Positions 25,928 to 35,429 of a DNA stretch of 51,241 nucleotides are shown here, one piece after another; within the stretch, counting starts at the first letter, position 1, and each line of letters begins with the position of its first letter. The notes beneath the pieces are model-generated. The model was not told the origin of the DNA, did not search any database, and saw nothing but the letters and a program-made list of their open reading frames with translations. Both the position numbers and the translations under genes were made by a program. Source of the stretch: Candidatus Colwellia aromaticivorans. GTDB taxonomy: Bacteria > Pseudomonadota > Gammaproteobacteria > Enterobacterales > Alteromonadaceae. The DNA is taken from positions 1 to 51,241 of the forward strand of contig NZ_QOLD01000060.1 in the NCBI RefSeq assembly GCF_003333305.1, in the 5' to 3' direction.

Positions 25928-26662
25928 GTGAGTGACGTGATTGAATACCAAGTTGTCCGTAGTCACCGCAAAACACTTTCATTGCAAGTTAGGCATGGCC
26001 AAGTGTTCGTCCGAGCGCCTTATTCTGTGGATGAAAAGTTCATTAGTACGTTCATTCACAAAAAATTAGCTTGGCTAAAATCCAAAATTGCACAACAGAA
26101 TCAAACGAATGATTTTTGCTGCGACTTTAGCCAAGGCTCAACGCTGTTTCTATTTGGGAAATTAGTCACCTTACAAATCATTTTTGACAAACAAGCGCGT
26201 ACTGTATTAACTGACGGTATTGATAACAAACAAGTATTAACTATAGTGCTTGCTGAGCGTAATCAAAAAAAATTGAGCGATAAGGGGCTATTAGCTACAG
26301 CGGTTAAAACACAAATTGAAAAATATTTTAAACAGCAAGCGGAAGAGGTTATTCCACTGAAAGTTGAAACATATTCTCAATTAACGTCATTAAACCCTTC
26401 AAGTATAAAAATAAGAAAATACCGTGCTAGATGGGGAAGCTGTAATAACCGTGGTGAATTAAGCTTTAACTATTTATTAATGATGTTGCCTACTTATGTG
26501 ATTGATTATGTCATTGTCCATGAGCTATGCCACCTAGAACATTTAAATCATTCAAAAGAATTTTGGCAACTTGTTGCTAAGTATTTCCCCCACTACGTCG
26601 AAGCTAAACAATGGATAAAAGAAAATCAGTCCGCTTTACTATGGCGGCTATCATCCGATTAA
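25928..26662 (+). CDS. YgjP/DUF45-type zinc metallopeptidase-like protein
   Basis: A protein of about 244 residues in the YgjP (DUF45, SprT-related) group. The zinc-binding motif HELCHLEHLNHSKEFW (about 208-223) carries the HExxH variant HELCH with a third ligand in NHS, and the preceding KIRKYRARWGSC segment is a family signature. The start is uncertain: GTG at 25928 is the best choice, with TTG at 25922 as alternative. It follows yebG by 44 bp and might be read from the same SOS promoter. The substrate is unknown. Confidence 0.8.
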   Translation: MSDVIEYQVVRSHRKTLSLQVRHGQVFVRAPYSVDEKFISTFIHKKLAWLKSKIAQQNQTNDFCCDFSQGSTLFLFGKLVTLQIIFDKQARTVLTDGIDNKQVLTIVLAERNQKKLSDKGLLATAVKTQIEKYFKQQAEEVIPLKVETYSQLTSLNPSSIKIRKYRARWGSCNNRGELSFNYLLMMLPTYVIDYVIVHELCHLEHLNHSKEFWQLVAKYFPHYVEAKQWIKENQSALLWRLSSD

Positions 26663-27219
26663 ATAGCCTCCAGTTTAGCTGAGGTCGGTTACATTTATCG
26701 ACAATTAGTTAACCATTTGTTTCAACCCTCATTTCAGTTTTTGTTAATATCCTTATCGTTTTATAATTGCCAAACTACTCATCGAGTAAATTGGTTTTGA
26801 ATTAATTAATATTACGAACTCAATGAGAATAAATTGGTCTTATACCAAATGAAATAATGAATGAGTCAATTCAGAGCTGTGTCAGGGAAGTTAGAACAAG
26901 CAAAATTTGTGCGTATATAGTCGCTCTATATCAAACAAATTTGTGACGTTATCACTTTCCTGACAAGCTCCCAAGGGCGAGTTTAAAAGGTATATATGCT
27001 GCGTTATTGATTTTGACAAGGAAATAACCATTATCTTCAATCAATGCCTTGCCTCTACACCTTTTAATTCTCGCTGAATGATCTATTCATTACTTCAATT
27101 GGTATTATTAATAAGTAGCACAAAAATATCTTGTAAATCTATAGAGAGTAAGTATTAACATACTCATTGAAAACTAACCATTAATTGACGCTATTGATAA
27201 CTATTAAGGAAAGGTCTTT
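26663..27219. other. Intergenic region with repeat A4
   Basis: A 557-bp gap. Repeat A4 fills the middle. The left 178 bp are AT-rich without a gene. The right part leads to the 32-codon ORF at 27220, preceded by a strong AAGGAAAGG ribosome binding site. Confidence 0.5.
26841..27107 (-). repeat. Family A palindromic repeat, copy A4 (about 267 bp, inverted)
   Basis: The interior is the reverse complement of the A1 core (TTGATTGAAGATAATGGTTA and CAATAACGCAGCATAT occur on the minus strand). The ends are TATACCAAATGAAATAATGA at the left and TAATACCAATTGAAGTAATG as the reverse complement of the right. These ends differ from those of A1-A3 but match each other. The first 31 bases are identical to 40642-40672. 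Confidence 0.8.
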
Positions 27220-27318
27220 ATGATGAAAATCAACATTTATGGGATTAAAATGACATTTATCTATATCGCCTCAACATTACTTTCTGTTGCCTGCTTTTAT
27301 TTAGTTGTCGGCAATTAA
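27220..27318 (+). CDS. Small single-pass membrane peptide, 32 residues
   Basis: An ATG ATG start six bases after AAGGAAAGG opens a 32-codon frame encoding MMKINIYGIKMTFIYIASTL... with one hydrophobic helix (about 12-30) and ending VVGN. The strong ribosome binding site and clean membrane profile make it a believable small protein. It lies 156 bp upstream of the thr leader and is too short for homology. Function unknown. Confidence 0.5.
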   Translation: MMKINIYGIKMTFIYIASTLLSVACFYLVVGN

Positions 27319-27393
27319 GTGCCATAGATAAACTAAAAGATAAAATATTATTATTTAATAGACTTTTAAAAATCGCTATTATGGCGTTTTATG

Positions 27394-27399
27394 TATAAT
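27394..27399 (+). promoter_or_regulatory. Candidate -10 box of the thr operon
   Basis: TATAAT lies about 75 bp before thrL, far enough for a transcribed leader. A TTGACA at 27439-27444 is closer, but it would start RNA almost at the thrL ATG and so fits poorly. The -35 for the TATAAT is weak. Confidence 0.35.
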
Positions 27400-27474
27400 T
27401 TATAACTTTTTATTCTCTTTTGTAAGTATGAATAAAGGTTGACAGGCGCTGTTAAATCAGGCATTTTACTCTCC

Positions 27475-27543
27475 ATGAATATTACCGATCAGCACATTAC
27501 CATTATTACCACCACCCGAATTCAGATGGCGGTCGCTGGCTAA
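27475..27543 (+). CDS. thrL: thr operon leader peptide
   Basis: A 22-codon peptide, MNITDQHITIITTTRIQMAVAG, with five threonine and six isoleucine codons, three of the threonine codons in a row. Ribosome stalling at these codons when charged tRNA-Thr or tRNA-Ile is short would control the terminator that follows. The amino acid pattern corresponds to E. coli ThrL (ITTTITITT). Confidence 0.85.
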   Translation: MNITDQHITIITTTRIQMAVAG

Positions 27544-27567
27544 CGTGTAAAAAAATAATTTTATCGA

Positions 27568-27601
27568 AGCCCGTGACCTGCAAAGGTGACGGGCTTTTTT
27601 T
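27568..27601 (+). terminator. thr attenuator terminator
   Basis: GCCCGTGACCT and AGGTGACGGGC pair with one central mismatch around a GCAA loop, followed by seven T residues. It begins 25 bp after the thrL stop, the standard layout of an attenuator. Confidence 0.88.
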
Positions 27602-27612
27602 ATGTTCAAAAT

Positions 27613-27646
27613 AATACCAATTGAAATAATGAATTCAATTGGTATA
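27613..27646. repeat. Short palindrome D1 (minimal family A end pair)
   Basis: ATACCAATTGAA and TTCAATTGGTAT face each other around a few bases, forming a near-perfect 32-bp hairpin. The arms resemble the A4 termini joined directly. It lies between the thr attenuator and thrA. Confidence 0.6.
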
Positions 27647-27664
27647 AATAGTCGCTCACGATCA

Positions 27665-27715
27665 TATGACGTTACATAAAGTAACGTCATAGACAATATA
27701 GAATACATATTGTCT
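27665..27715. repeat. Two adjacent perfect hairpins upstream of thrA
   Basis: TATGACGTTAC pairs with GTAACGTCATA (27665-27675 with 27681-27691), and AGACAATAT pairs with ATATTGTCT (27691-27699 with 27707-27715). They share one base at the junction and lie 51 bp before the thrA start, beyond the attenuator. They lack T-tracts, so they are operators, mRNA structures or repeat remnants. Confidence 0.5.
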
Positions 27716-27765
27716 TGGTGTGAAAAAGTGAGCAATTGTTAATTATAAATAAAGTAGGAAAATTA

Positions 27766-30252
27766 ATGCGTGTACTTAAATTTGGTGGCTCATCATTGGC
27801 TTCAGCTGAGCGTTTTCGTCAAGTGGCCGACATCATCACAGATAAAAGCCAATCGTCAAAAGTTGCCGTAGTCGTTTCGGCGCCACAAGGTGTGACAAAT
27901 CATTTAGTGGCAATGGCTGAGAATATCAGTGACGAAGCAAAAATGGTTACAGATCTTAATCACTTTAAACGCGCTATTACCACCATTATTGAAGACTTAT
28001 CCGCGAGTTTACCTGAATTTAATTCACAACACTGTGAGCAAGCCCTTACCAACTATGAGCAACAGCTTCAGCGGTATATGCAAGGCATATCAATGTTGAC
28101 TTATTGTCCTGATCATATTCGTGCTCGCATTATTAGTACTGGTGAGCGGTTAAGCGTTGCTATTCTTGATTCGGTACTACAGTCATCAGGTTTACAAGTA
28201 TCATTATTAGTACCAGAGAGATTCCTCTTTACTACTGAGTCATCATTGAATGCAGTAGCCGACTTGGTGCTTTCTAAAGAAAAGTTTATCGGCGAATATG
28301 ACAAACTTAATCAAGTGTCGTTAATGCCTGGCTTTATTGGTATGAGTGTCAGTAAAAACGGTGGTGAAGGGCAAATAACTACTTTAGGACGCAATGGCTC
28401 TGATTATTCTGCGGCAGTATTAGCGGTATGTATGCAAGCGGAATGTTGTGAAATTTGGACGGATGTTGATGGCGTTTATAATGCTGATCCTCGCATGATT
28501 AAAGAAGCCAAACTACTTGATTACTTGTCGTATCAAGAAGCCATGGAGTTATCTTATTTTGGTGCTAGCGTGTTACACCCGAAAACTATTGGTCCAATCG
28601 CGCAGTATCATATTCCTTGTCTGATTAAAAATACGAGTAATCCATCGGCTCCAGGTACGCTTATTTCTAATGAGAATGATCAACAAAAACGTGTTAAAGC
28701 TATCTCTAATCTTGATGATTTAACGATGGTTAATGTGTCAGGCCCTGGTATGAAAGGGATGGTGGGTATGGCAAGCAGAGTTTTTGCTACCATGAGCCGT
28801 GAAAATATTTCTTTAGTCTTAATTAGTCAATCATCAAGTGAATATTGTATTAGTTTTTGCATTTATTCTAGCGACGCATTACGTGCAGAGCAAAGTTTAA
28901 AAGAAGAGTTTGAATTAGAGCTACTTAATGGTTTGCTTGAGCCAATCGCCTTAAAAGGCGAGTTATCAATTGTTTCGTTGGTTGGTGATGGTATGCATCA
29001 TCAACGTGGTGTGGCGGCTAAATTCTTTAGTTCGTTAGCCCAAGCAAGAGTTAACGTGGTTGCTATTGCGCAAGATTCATCAGAGCGTAGTATCTCTGTG
29101 GTCATTGAACAACGCAAATGTACCGATGCAATGAAAATTAGCCATCAAAACTTTTTCTCTCATAAGCCTACAATTGATGTGTTCTTAGTCGGTTGTGGTG
29201 TTGTTGGTAGTGAATTAATTGCCCAAATCTCTCGTCAGCAAGCAAGTCTTAAAGAGCAAAACATTGCCTTAACTGTTTACGGTATTGCTAACTCTAAAGG
29301 GATGGTTTTTGATAAAGCCGGTATTGATTTAGATAATTGGCAAGCAGCGATGGAAAAAGGTGCTGATAATAAACAAGCCCTAGAAGTCAATGTTGACAAT
29401 ATCAAAGCATTTGTACGTGATAATCATTTAGTTAATCCAGTGTTAGTTGATTCAACATCTAATGAAGCGTTAGCAATGAGCTACGTTGGCTATTTGGCTG
29501 AAGGTTTCCATGTGGTAACACCGAATAAAAAAGCGAATACAGATTCATGGAAGTATTACAAAGAATTACGCAGCACTGCACAAAAAACCAATAGACGCTT
29601 TTTATATGAAACGACAGTTGGCGCAGGTTTACCGGTAATTGATACCTTGCAAAGTTTAATTAAAGCAGGCGATCAACTTCAGCGTTTTGAAGGGGTATTA
29701 TCAGGCTCATTATCTTATATTTTTGGTAAGCTAGATGAAGGTATGGCGTTGTCAGCGGCAACGGCAATAGCCAAAGAAAACGGCTTTACTGAGCCAGATC
29801 CCCGTGATGATTTAAGCGGTATGGATGTGGCGCGTAAGTTGTTGATTATGGCGCGTGAAGCGGGTATGCAATTAGAATTGTCTGATATAACTATTGAGTC
29901 AGTATTGCCGAATGATTTTGATGACAGCGGTGATGTAAATGAATTTATGACTAATTTAACTAAGATAGACGGTGATTTTAGTGCTCGTATTGCTGCCGCG
30001 AATGCTGAAGGTAAAGTTTTACGTTATATCGGTAATATTGTTGATGGTAAATGCCAAGTGTCTATTGAGGCAGTTGATAGCGCTCACCCACTGTACAGTA
30101 TCAAAGATGGCGAAAATGCTTTAGCTATTCATAGTCGTTATTATCAACCATTACCGTTTGTTTTACGTGGCTATGGCGCTGGTGCTGCTGTTACCGCCGC
30201 AGGTGTTTTTGGTGATATTTTAAGAACACTCGCTTGGGAGCAACAGCACTAA
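27766..30252 (+). CDS. thrA: Bifunctional aspartokinase I / homoserine dehydrogenase I
   Basis: An 828-residue fusion enzyme of the aspartate pathway. Residues 1-290 are the aspartokinase ([13 protein letters not shown] at 5-17, [11 protein letters not shown] near 205). Residues about 310-450 hold the ACT regulatory domains that sense threonine. Residues about 465-828 are the homoserine dehydrogenase ([11 protein letters not shown] nucleotide site, VTPNKKANT, and AREAG.QLELSDI). The start [10 protein letters not shown] has AGGA seven bases upstream and matches E. coli, whereas a TTG ten codons earlier does not. It is controlled by the thrL attenuator and overlaps thrB by one base. Confidence 0.96.
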   Translation: MRVLKFGGSSLASAERFRQVADIITDKSQSSKVAVVVSAPQGVTNHLVAMAENISDEAKMVTDLNHFKRAITTIIEDLSASLPEFNSQHCEQALTNYEQQLQRYMQGISMLTYCPDHIRARIISTGERLSVAILDSVLQSSGLQVSLLVPERFLFTTESSLNAVADLVLSKEKFIGEYDKLNQVSLMPGFIGMSVSKNGGEGQITTLGRNGSDYSAAVLAVCMQAECCEIWTDVDGVYNADPRMIKEAKLLDYLSYQEAMELSYFGASVLHPKTIGPIAQYHIPCLIKNTSNPSAPGTLISNENDQQKRVKAISNLDDLTMVNVSGPGMKGMVGMASRVFATMSRENISLVLISQSSSEYCISFCIYSSDALRAEQSLKEEFELELLNGLLEPIALKGELSIVSLVGDGMHHQRGVAAKFFSSLAQARVNVVAIAQDSSERSISVVIEQRKCTDAMKISHQNFFSHKPTIDVFLVGCGVVGSELIAQISRQQASLKEQNIALTVYGIANSKGMVFDKAGIDLDNWQAAMEKGADNKQALEVNVDNIKAFVRDNHLVNPVLVDSTSNEALAMSYVGYLAEGFHVVTPNKKANTDSWKYYKELRSTAQKTNRRFLYETTVGAGLPVIDTLQSLIKAGDQLQRFEGVLSGSLSYIFGKLDEGMALSAATAIAKENGFTEPDPRDDLSGMDVARKLLIMAREAGMQLELSDITIESVLPNDFDDSGDVNEFMTNLTKIDGDFSARIAAANAEGKVLRYIGNIVDGKCQVSIEAVDSAHPLYSIKDGENALAIHSRYYQPLPFVLRGYGAGAAVTAAGVFGDILRTLAWEQQH

Positions 30253-31274
30253 TGACAACCGATACCGTTACGACTAGCGAGTGTTCTAGCCGTGAATCAA
30301 CCCAAGAACAATGTGTGTCAGTATTTGCCCCCGCTTCAATTGGTAACGTTAGTGTTGGCTTTGATGTGTTAGGTTTAGCTGTTAAGCCCATTGATGGCAC
30401 CTTATTGGGTGATGTCGTTACTGTGGAAAAAGCCGTTAAATTTGCTGATGAAGACAGCTTAGTTGTTATCGGTGCTTTTGCCGATAAACTGCCAAGTAAC
30501 AAAGAAGACAATATTGTTTGGTCTTGTTTACAATTATTTAATGAAGCATTAGTTCAAGCTAAGCAGCAGATCAGTAAAGTAAAACTTACTTTAGATAAAA
30601 AAATGCCAGTAGGTAGTGGTTTAGGCTCAAGTGCTTGTTCTGTCGTGGCTGCTTTAGTGGGCTTAAATGCCTTTTATGCTAAGTATAACCACTTTAGCTT
30701 TGATGAGAAAACTGTCCTTAAAATGACAGGGCAAATGGAAGCACAAATTAGTGGTAGCTTACACTACGATAACGTTGCTCCTTGTTATTTAGGTGGCTTG
30801 CAGCTAATGGTACCAGATAGCGAAATTATTAGTCGGGCTTTACCGGGCTTTAGTGATTGTTATTATGTAATGGCTTACCCTGGTATTGAAGTGTCAACTA
30901 AAGCCGCTCGTGACGTATTACCAACAAGTTATAGCCGTGCAGATGTGATAAGCTATGGTCAAAATTTAGCAACCTTTGTTGATGCTTGTTATCGCCAAGA
31001 TAAAGCACAAGCTTTTTCGGTATTAACGGATGTAGTCGCGGAACCTTACAGAACCAATTTATTACCTAGATACCAGCAAGCACATGATTATTTAACCGCA
31101 CAAGGCTGTTTAGCTGTTGGCATTTCTGGCTCTGGGCCTACGTTATTTTGTGTTTGCGACAACGAACAACAAGCGCAAGTATTTGCAACCTGGCTACAAG
31201 ATAATTATCTACAGACAGAGTTAGGTTTTGTGCATGTTTGTTTAGTTGATGATGCTGGCGCAGTAGAGATATAA
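30252..31274 (+). CDS. thrB: Homoserine kinase
   Basis: A 340-residue GHMP-family kinase that phosphorylates L-homoserine. Motif 1 is APASIGNVSVGFDVLG (about 25-40), the ATP loop is PVGSGLGSSACS (about 118-129), and motif 3 is GISGSGPTLF (near 290). Its ATG overlaps the thrA stop (TAATG), so the two are translationally coupled. It has a longer N-terminal tail (about 20 residues rich in Thr and Ser) than E. coli ThrB. Confidence 0.95.
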   Translation: MTTDTVTTSECSSRESTQEQCVSVFAPASIGNVSVGFDVLGLAVKPIDGTLLGDVVTVEKAVKFADEDSLVVIGAFADKLPSNKEDNIVWSCLQLFNEALVQAKQQISKVKLTLDKKMPVGSGLGSSACSVVAALVGLNAFYAKYNHFSFDEKTVLKMTGQMEAQISGSLHYDNVAPCYLGGLQLMVPDSEIISRALPGFSDCYYVMAYPGIEVSTKAARDVLPTSYSRADVISYGQNLATFVDACYRQDKAQAFSVLTDVVAEPYRTNLLPRYQQAHDYLTAQGCLAVGISGSGPTLFCVCDNEQQAQVFATWLQDNYLQTELGFVHVCLVDDAGAVEI

Positions 31275-31301
31275 AAATCAAATACTATTGAGTTTGTTGT
31301 G

Positions 31302-31356
31302 TTTCGACAGGCTCAACATGAACGGTATACTCCGTTCATCCTGAGCTTGTCGAAGG
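31302..31356 (+). repeat. TTCGACAGGCTCA-type palindrome (C2) between thrB and thrC
   Basis: TTTCGACAGGCTCA, four bases, GAACGG, a six-base loop, then CCGTTC, four bases and TGAGCTTGTCGAAGGG make one long hairpin. It is the same class as C1 in mscS. Sited inside the thrBC operon, it could alter readthrough or mRNA stability between the two genes. Confidence 0.8.
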
Positions 31357-31388
31357 GTAGATTCAAAAATTTAAAATGAGATATTAAC

Positions 31389-32693
31389 GTGAAATTTTAT
31401 AACTTAAAAGAAAATGACGAGCAAGTTAGTTTTGCTGGCGCAGTTAAACAAGGCCTAGGTAAAAACCAAGGGTTATTCTTCCCAGCGACGATGCCCAAAA
31501 TTGATGATATTGACGCACTGTTAGCAATGCCGATGGTTGAGCGTAGTGTAAAAATATTACTTCCCTTTGTTGAAGAAGACTTAACTGAAAAAGAATTAAC
31601 TGACATTGTAACGGATGCCTTTAATTTTCCTGCGCAAATGCAACCCATTACTAATGACCGAGCCATTTTAGAATTATTTCATGGTCCAACGTTAGCCTTT
31701 AAAGATTTTGGTGCACGTTTTATGGCGAAATGTTTGCAAGCTTTTGTTGCTAAAGACGCCAAAGCAAGCGGTCAAACAAAGCCATTAACCATTTTAACAG
31801 CTACGTCTGGTGATACGGGTGCTGCGGTTGCTCATGCTTTTCATGGTATTGATAATATCCGCGTGGTTATCATGTATCCCAAAGGCAAAATTTCTTTACT
31901 ACAAGAAAAAATGTTCACTACCCTAGGTGGTAATATTGAAACGTTATGTGTTGAAGGTGACTTTGATGATTGCCAAGCATTAGTTAAGCAATCGTTTAGT
32001 GATAACGAATTAGCAACTACCATTGGTTTAAATTCAGCTAACTCAATTAATATCAGTCGTTTGCTCGCGCAAATTTGTTATTACTTTGAAGCAGTAGCGC
32101 AAATATCTCGTGCGAAGACCAATTTAGGGGATATCGTTTTCTCTATTCCAAGTGGTAATTTTGGTAACTTAACCGCGGGTTTATTTGCTAAAGCGATGGG
32201 CTTACCTATCAAACGCTTTATTGCGGCAACTAACCTTAACGATACGGTACCGCGTTATTTAGAAACAGGTGAGTGGACACCAAACACTACTGTTGCCACT
32301 ATCTCGAATGCAATGGATGTGAGTAACCCAAATAACTGGCCGCGTGTTGAGCATATGCTTAAATCTGGCATTGTTGAAGAAGGCAGTGTGAGCTCAGTCT
32401 CTATTGATGAAGAGCAAACTCAATCTACAGTTATCCAGTTAAGTAAATTGGGTTATATCAGTGAGCCACATGCTGCTGTTGCTTATAAAGCGTTGCAATA
32501 TAATGCTGTTGAAGGCGAGTTTGGCGTATTTTTAGGTACCGCACACCCGGCTAAGTTTAAAGATGTTGTTGAAAGTATTCTAGGCCAACCACTTGGTTTA
32601 CCTAAAGAGTTAGCAGATTGTGCAGGCGAACCTATTTTATCAAAAGAGATGAGTAGTGAATTTGCTGATTTACGTGCATATTTATTAGCATAG
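31389..32693 (+). CDS. thrC: Threonine synthase
   Basis: A 434-residue PLP enzyme that converts O-phosphohomoserine to threonine. The PLP lysine is K105 in HGPTLAFKDFGARF, and the phosphate-binding block is TATSGDTGAAVAHAF (about 138-152). The glycine/serine-rich SIPSGNFGNLTAG block follows. The N-terminus YNLKENDEQVSFAGAV fits E. coli ThrC only if the GTG at 31389 is the start. It is the last gene of the thrABC operon, separated from thrB by a hairpin repeat. Confidence 0.95.
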   Translation: MKFYNLKENDEQVSFAGAVKQGLGKNQGLFFPATMPKIDDIDALLAMPMVERSVKILLPFVEEDLTEKELTDIVTDAFNFPAQMQPITNDRAILELFHGPTLAFKDFGARFMAKCLQAFVAKDAKASGQTKPLTILTATSGDTGAAVAHAFHGIDNIRVVIMYPKGKISLLQEKMFTTLGGNIETLCVEGDFDDCQALVKQSFSDNELATTIGLNSANSINISRLLAQICYYFEAVAQISRAKTNLGDIVFSIPSGNFGNLTAGLFAKAMGLPIKRFIAATNLNDTVPRYLETGEWTPNTTVATISNAMDVSNPNNWPRVEHMLKSGIVEEGSVSSVSIDEEQTQSTVIQLSKLGYISEPHAAVAYKALQYNAVEGEFGVFLGTAHPAKFKDVVESILGQPLGLPKELADCAGEPILSKEMSSEFADLRAYLLA

Positions 32694-32717
32694 TGTTTTC
32701 TTAATTAATAAAACCAA

Positions 32718-33419
32718 ATGATACAATCTCACTGGCAACAGATAATTGAACAAGCGAAACAGCAAGATTACTATTGCCAGTTACAAGACGAAATCACTCA
32801 ACAAAGAGCACAGGGCATTACTATCTTTCCTGAGGAGAAGGATGTCTTTAACGCGTTTGAGTTTTGCGATTTAGCCGAGGTAAAAGTGGTTGTTTTAGGG
32901 CAAGATCCTTACCATGGTGTAGGCAAAGGTGATTATTATCATCAGCCACAAGCACATGGTTTGGCATTTTCTGTCACGAACCACATCAAAGTGCCTCCAT
33001 CCTTAGTTAATATTTATAAAGAGCTTAATACTGATGTTGAAGGCTTTCTCACGCCAACTCATGGCAACCTGACTTCATGGGCAGAGCAAGGTGTGCTACT
33101 ACTTAATACCGTACTCACTGTACAGCAGGGTAAAGCTCATTCGCATGCAAAATTAGGCTGGGAACGTTTTACGGATGATGTCATTGCCCAAATAAATCTA
33201 CATAATGCCGGCTGTGTTTTTATTTTATGGGGCGCTCATGCTCAAAAGAAAGGGCGTAATATAGATGACAGTAAACATCTAGTGCTAAATGGTCCACATC
33301 CCTCACCACTTTCAGCTTATCGTGGTTTTTTTGGCTGTCAGCATTTTTCTAAAGCTAATAATTGGCTACTAAAACATAATAAACCAGCCATAGATTGGCG
33401 TTTAACTAACGGTGAGTAA
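32718..33419 (+). CDS. ung: Uracil-DNA glycosylase
   Basis: A 233-residue family 1 UDG that removes uracil from DNA and starts base excision repair. The water-activating motif is GQDPYHG with catalytic D63, and the Leu-loop motif is [13 protein letters not shown] with H194. The length and sequence are typical. It follows thrC by 24 bp and overlaps the next gene by eight bases. It may be partly read through from the thr operon. Confidence 0.96.
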   Translation: MIQSHWQQIIEQAKQQDYYCQLQDEITQQRAQGITIFPEEKDVFNAFEFCDLAEVKVVVLGQDPYHGVGKGDYYHQPQAHGLAFSVTNHIKVPPSLVNIYKELNTDVEGFLTPTHGNLTSWAEQGVLLLNTVLTVQQGKAHSHAKLGWERFTDDVIAQINLHNAGCVFILWGAHAQKKGRNIDDSKHLVLNGPHPSPLSAYRGFFGCQHFSKANNWLLKHNKPAIDWRLTNGE

Positions 33420-33975
33420 TAGCGTTGTTGGGTTTGGTACAGATGATTACCAAGTAGCTGTATATATTGCTAACAGACCGCCTATTTATGAATACCAACA
33501 ATTAGACCAATTAACTGCATTAACGACAGGTGAAATTACTCATATAGGCCAGCAGTGCGGTAATGGCTGGCGTAAGGTTTTTAATGTTTATGCGAAATTA
33601 TTATATGCTTTAGATAAAGAGCAATTTAACTTTGCTAGCCTTGCCCCAACATGGCAACAATATCGTGATGATTTCTTACTGCAAACTCATTCCCAAACGT
33701 CACTCTTATTTAGTGCACCACAATTAAAGCCGTTAAAGCAGTTACAACCAATAAAGCAAAATACCAACCACAAAGCTGTACACATTATTATGGGTAAAAC
33801 CTATGCTAAATCTTTAGTTAGAACAGGAGTGCTTAATATTGAGCTTACCTGGCTTAATAATGAATTTGCTATTAATCGTTCACAGCGGGTTATTGTTTGT
33901 CCTTATTTTGATTATCGTCAGTTATCGAATGTAAAAATTGAACGGTTGGCTGAATTAATAAAAGGGTTAAGTTAG
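33412..33975 (+). CDS. Uncharacterised protein following ung
   Basis: A 187-residue soluble protein starting with GTG that overlaps the ung stop by eight bases. I do not recognise the family with certainty. It has no signal peptide. Recognisable stretches are [17 protein letters not shown] near the start, [18 protein letters not shown] (about 46-63), [12 protein letters not shown] (about 125-136) and [14 protein letters not shown] (about 160-173). The translational overlap links it to ung, so a role in DNA repair or base metabolism is possible but unproven. Confidence 0.65.
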   Translation: MSNSVVGFGTDDYQVAVYIANRPPIYEYQQLDQLTALTTGEITHIGQQCGNGWRKVFNVYAKLLYALDKEQFNFASLAPTWQQYRDDFLLQTHSQTSLLFSAPQLKPLKQLQPIKQNTNHKAVHIIMGKTYAKSLVRTGVLNIELTWLNNEFAINRSQRVIVCPYFDYRQLSNVKIERLAELIKGLS

Positions 33976-33976
33976 C

Positions 33977-34414
33977 ATGCTTATTCGACTAGTCATCACT
34001 AGTATTTTATTGCTAGCTTCAGCTTTTTTACAGGCAGATACTTTAAAGCCTTTTACCAGTGATGGCTGTAGTGCTTTTCCTGATGGAACCTTTGATCAAA
34101 AAAACTTATGGTTGGAATGTTGCCAACAGCATGATTATGATTATTGGCAAGGCGGTACATACCAACAGCGGCTTGTCTCTGACAAACAACTTAAGGCATG
34201 TGTTACACAGGTAGGTGAGCCAACCATCGCAGCATTGATGTTAGCTGGCGTAAGAGTTGGAGGAACACCTTATTTACCGACAAGTTTTAGGTGGGGTTAT
34301 GGTTGGGGTCACCCTAGGTTATATGGCGCTCTATCTATCAAAGAACTAGCGCAAGTAGCAGAGCTTTCAACGCATTTACCTTTTGTTAAAGAGAAAATCC
34401 TTAAAAATAAATAA
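33977..34414 (+). CDS. Secreted protein with phospholipase A2-like CC..HD motif
   Basis: A 145-residue protein with a clear signal peptide (MLIRLVITSILLLASAFLQA, cut near 20-21). The mature part reads DGCSAFPDGTF, then LECCQQHDYDYWQGG (about 48-62), then a helix with KQLKACV. The CC-x2-HD arrangement and the preceding Gly/Asp loop recall the calcium loop and His-Asp dyad of secreted phospholipase A2. Cysteines would make disulfides in the periplasm. The enzymatic activity is not proven for this group. It starts one base after the previous stop. Confidence 0.55.
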   Translation: MLIRLVITSILLLASAFLQADTLKPFTSDGCSAFPDGTFDQKNLWLECCQQHDYDYWQGGTYQQRLVSDKQLKACVTQVGEPTIAALMLAGVRVGGTPYLPTSFRWGYGWGHPRLYGALSIKELAQVAELSTHLPFVKEKILKNK

Positions 34415-34416
34415 TA

Positions 34417-35379
34417 TTAGTTAGCAAGCTCAAGTCTATTTAACCGTTCTCCGTTTTTATAAGCAGCTATGTTTTTACTTAATAAATCAATCAGTCGTTG
34501 CTGCGCCTCACTACTTGCCCAAGCAATGTGAGCAGTAATTTTTAAGTTAGCTAGATTGGCATTTAATAAGGGATGATTAGCTGGTGGTGGCTCTTGCTCT
34601 AATACATCAAGCACGGCATAGGCTATTTGCTTCGTTGTTAATGCGACCAATAAATCAGTGCTATTAACTAACGCGCCACGAGCAGTATTGATTAGCATTG
34701 CTGTTGGTTTCATTTTAGCCAGTATATCGCGATTGATTAAGTTTTCAGTGTCCTTGGTTTGTGGGCAATGCAAACTGATAATATCGGCTTGTGTTATGAC
34801 TTGATCAAAGCTAACTCGTCCTTGACGAATTTCGGGACTATTAATGCGTTCGCTGATTAAAATATTCATACCAAAGGCATCAGCGAGTTTAACCACTGCT
34901 TGACCTAAGTCGCCATAACCAATAATACCTAAAGTTTTTCCGGCAAGTTCTGTGATGGCATTGCCGTGATAACAAAAAGACTCACTTTTTTGCCAATACC
35001 CTTGCTCAGTATTAGTGTTGTGATGAGAAGTTTGTTGATAGTATGCTAATATTTGCGCCAGTACATATTGTGCGACAGATTGTCCGGCATAGCCGCTAAC
35101 ATTGGTCACGGCTATGCCCAATCTTGTTGCCGCGGATATATCAATATTATTGTAACCAGTAGCCGCAATGCAAATGAGTTTTAATGCCGGAAGTTTTGCT
35201 AACAACTCGGCAGTTAACAGCACTTTATTTGTGATGAGCAACTCTACGTTTTGACACCGCTCCAGTACTTGCTCTGGGGTGGTATTTGCATAACAGGTAA
35301 GTTCACTTACCTGTTGCTCAATTGCCGTAAAAGAGATATTCGAGCTAAAAGTTTGACTGTCTAAAAATACGGCTTTCAT
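34417..35379 (-). CDS. D-2-hydroxyacid dehydrogenase, glycerate dehydrogenase-like
   Basis: A 320-residue NAD(P)-dependent enzyme of the D-isomer 2-hydroxyacid dehydrogenase family. The cofactor motif is GIIGYGDLG (about 154-162), and the catalytic Arg, Glu and His lie in INTARGALV (about 228-236), VLEQEPP (about 259) and ITAHIAWAS (about 280-288). The HIAWASSEAQQRL ending is typical of hydroxypyruvate reductase/glycerate dehydrogenase, so hydroxypyruvate or glyoxylate is the likely substrate. The ATG at 35379 has GAG seven bases upstream, unlike the one five codons earlier. It converges on the PLA2-like gene. Confidence 0.82.
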   Translation of the reverse strand: MKAVFLDSQTFSSNISFTAIEQQVSELTCYANTTPEQVLERCQNVELLITNKVLLTAELLAKLPALKLICIAATGYNNIDISAATRLGIAVTNVSGYAGQSVAQYVLAQILAYYQQTSHHNTNTEQGYWQKSESFCYHGNAITELAGKTLGIIGYGDLGQAVVKLADAFGMNILISERINSPEIRQGRVSFDQVITQADIISLHCPQTKDTENLINRDILAKMKPTAMLINTARGALVNSTDLLVALTTKQIAYAVLDVLEQEPPPANHPLLNANLANLKITAHIAWASSEAQQRLIDLLSKNIAAYKNGERLNRLELAN

Positions 35380-35429
35380 TGTTTTTCTCAGCATAGTTTA
35401 GCGAGTTGATATGCACTGTTAAAAAAGTA

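Noticed and set aside
26663..27219. Possible RNA gene between the YgjP-like gene and thrL
   Set aside because: The structured part is explained by repeat A4, and no tRNA-like fold or other known RNA signature was seen.
27439..27467. TTGACA with CATTTT as the thr promoter
   Set aside because: Transcription would begin almost at the thrL start codon, leaving no room for a leader, and the -10 is poor.
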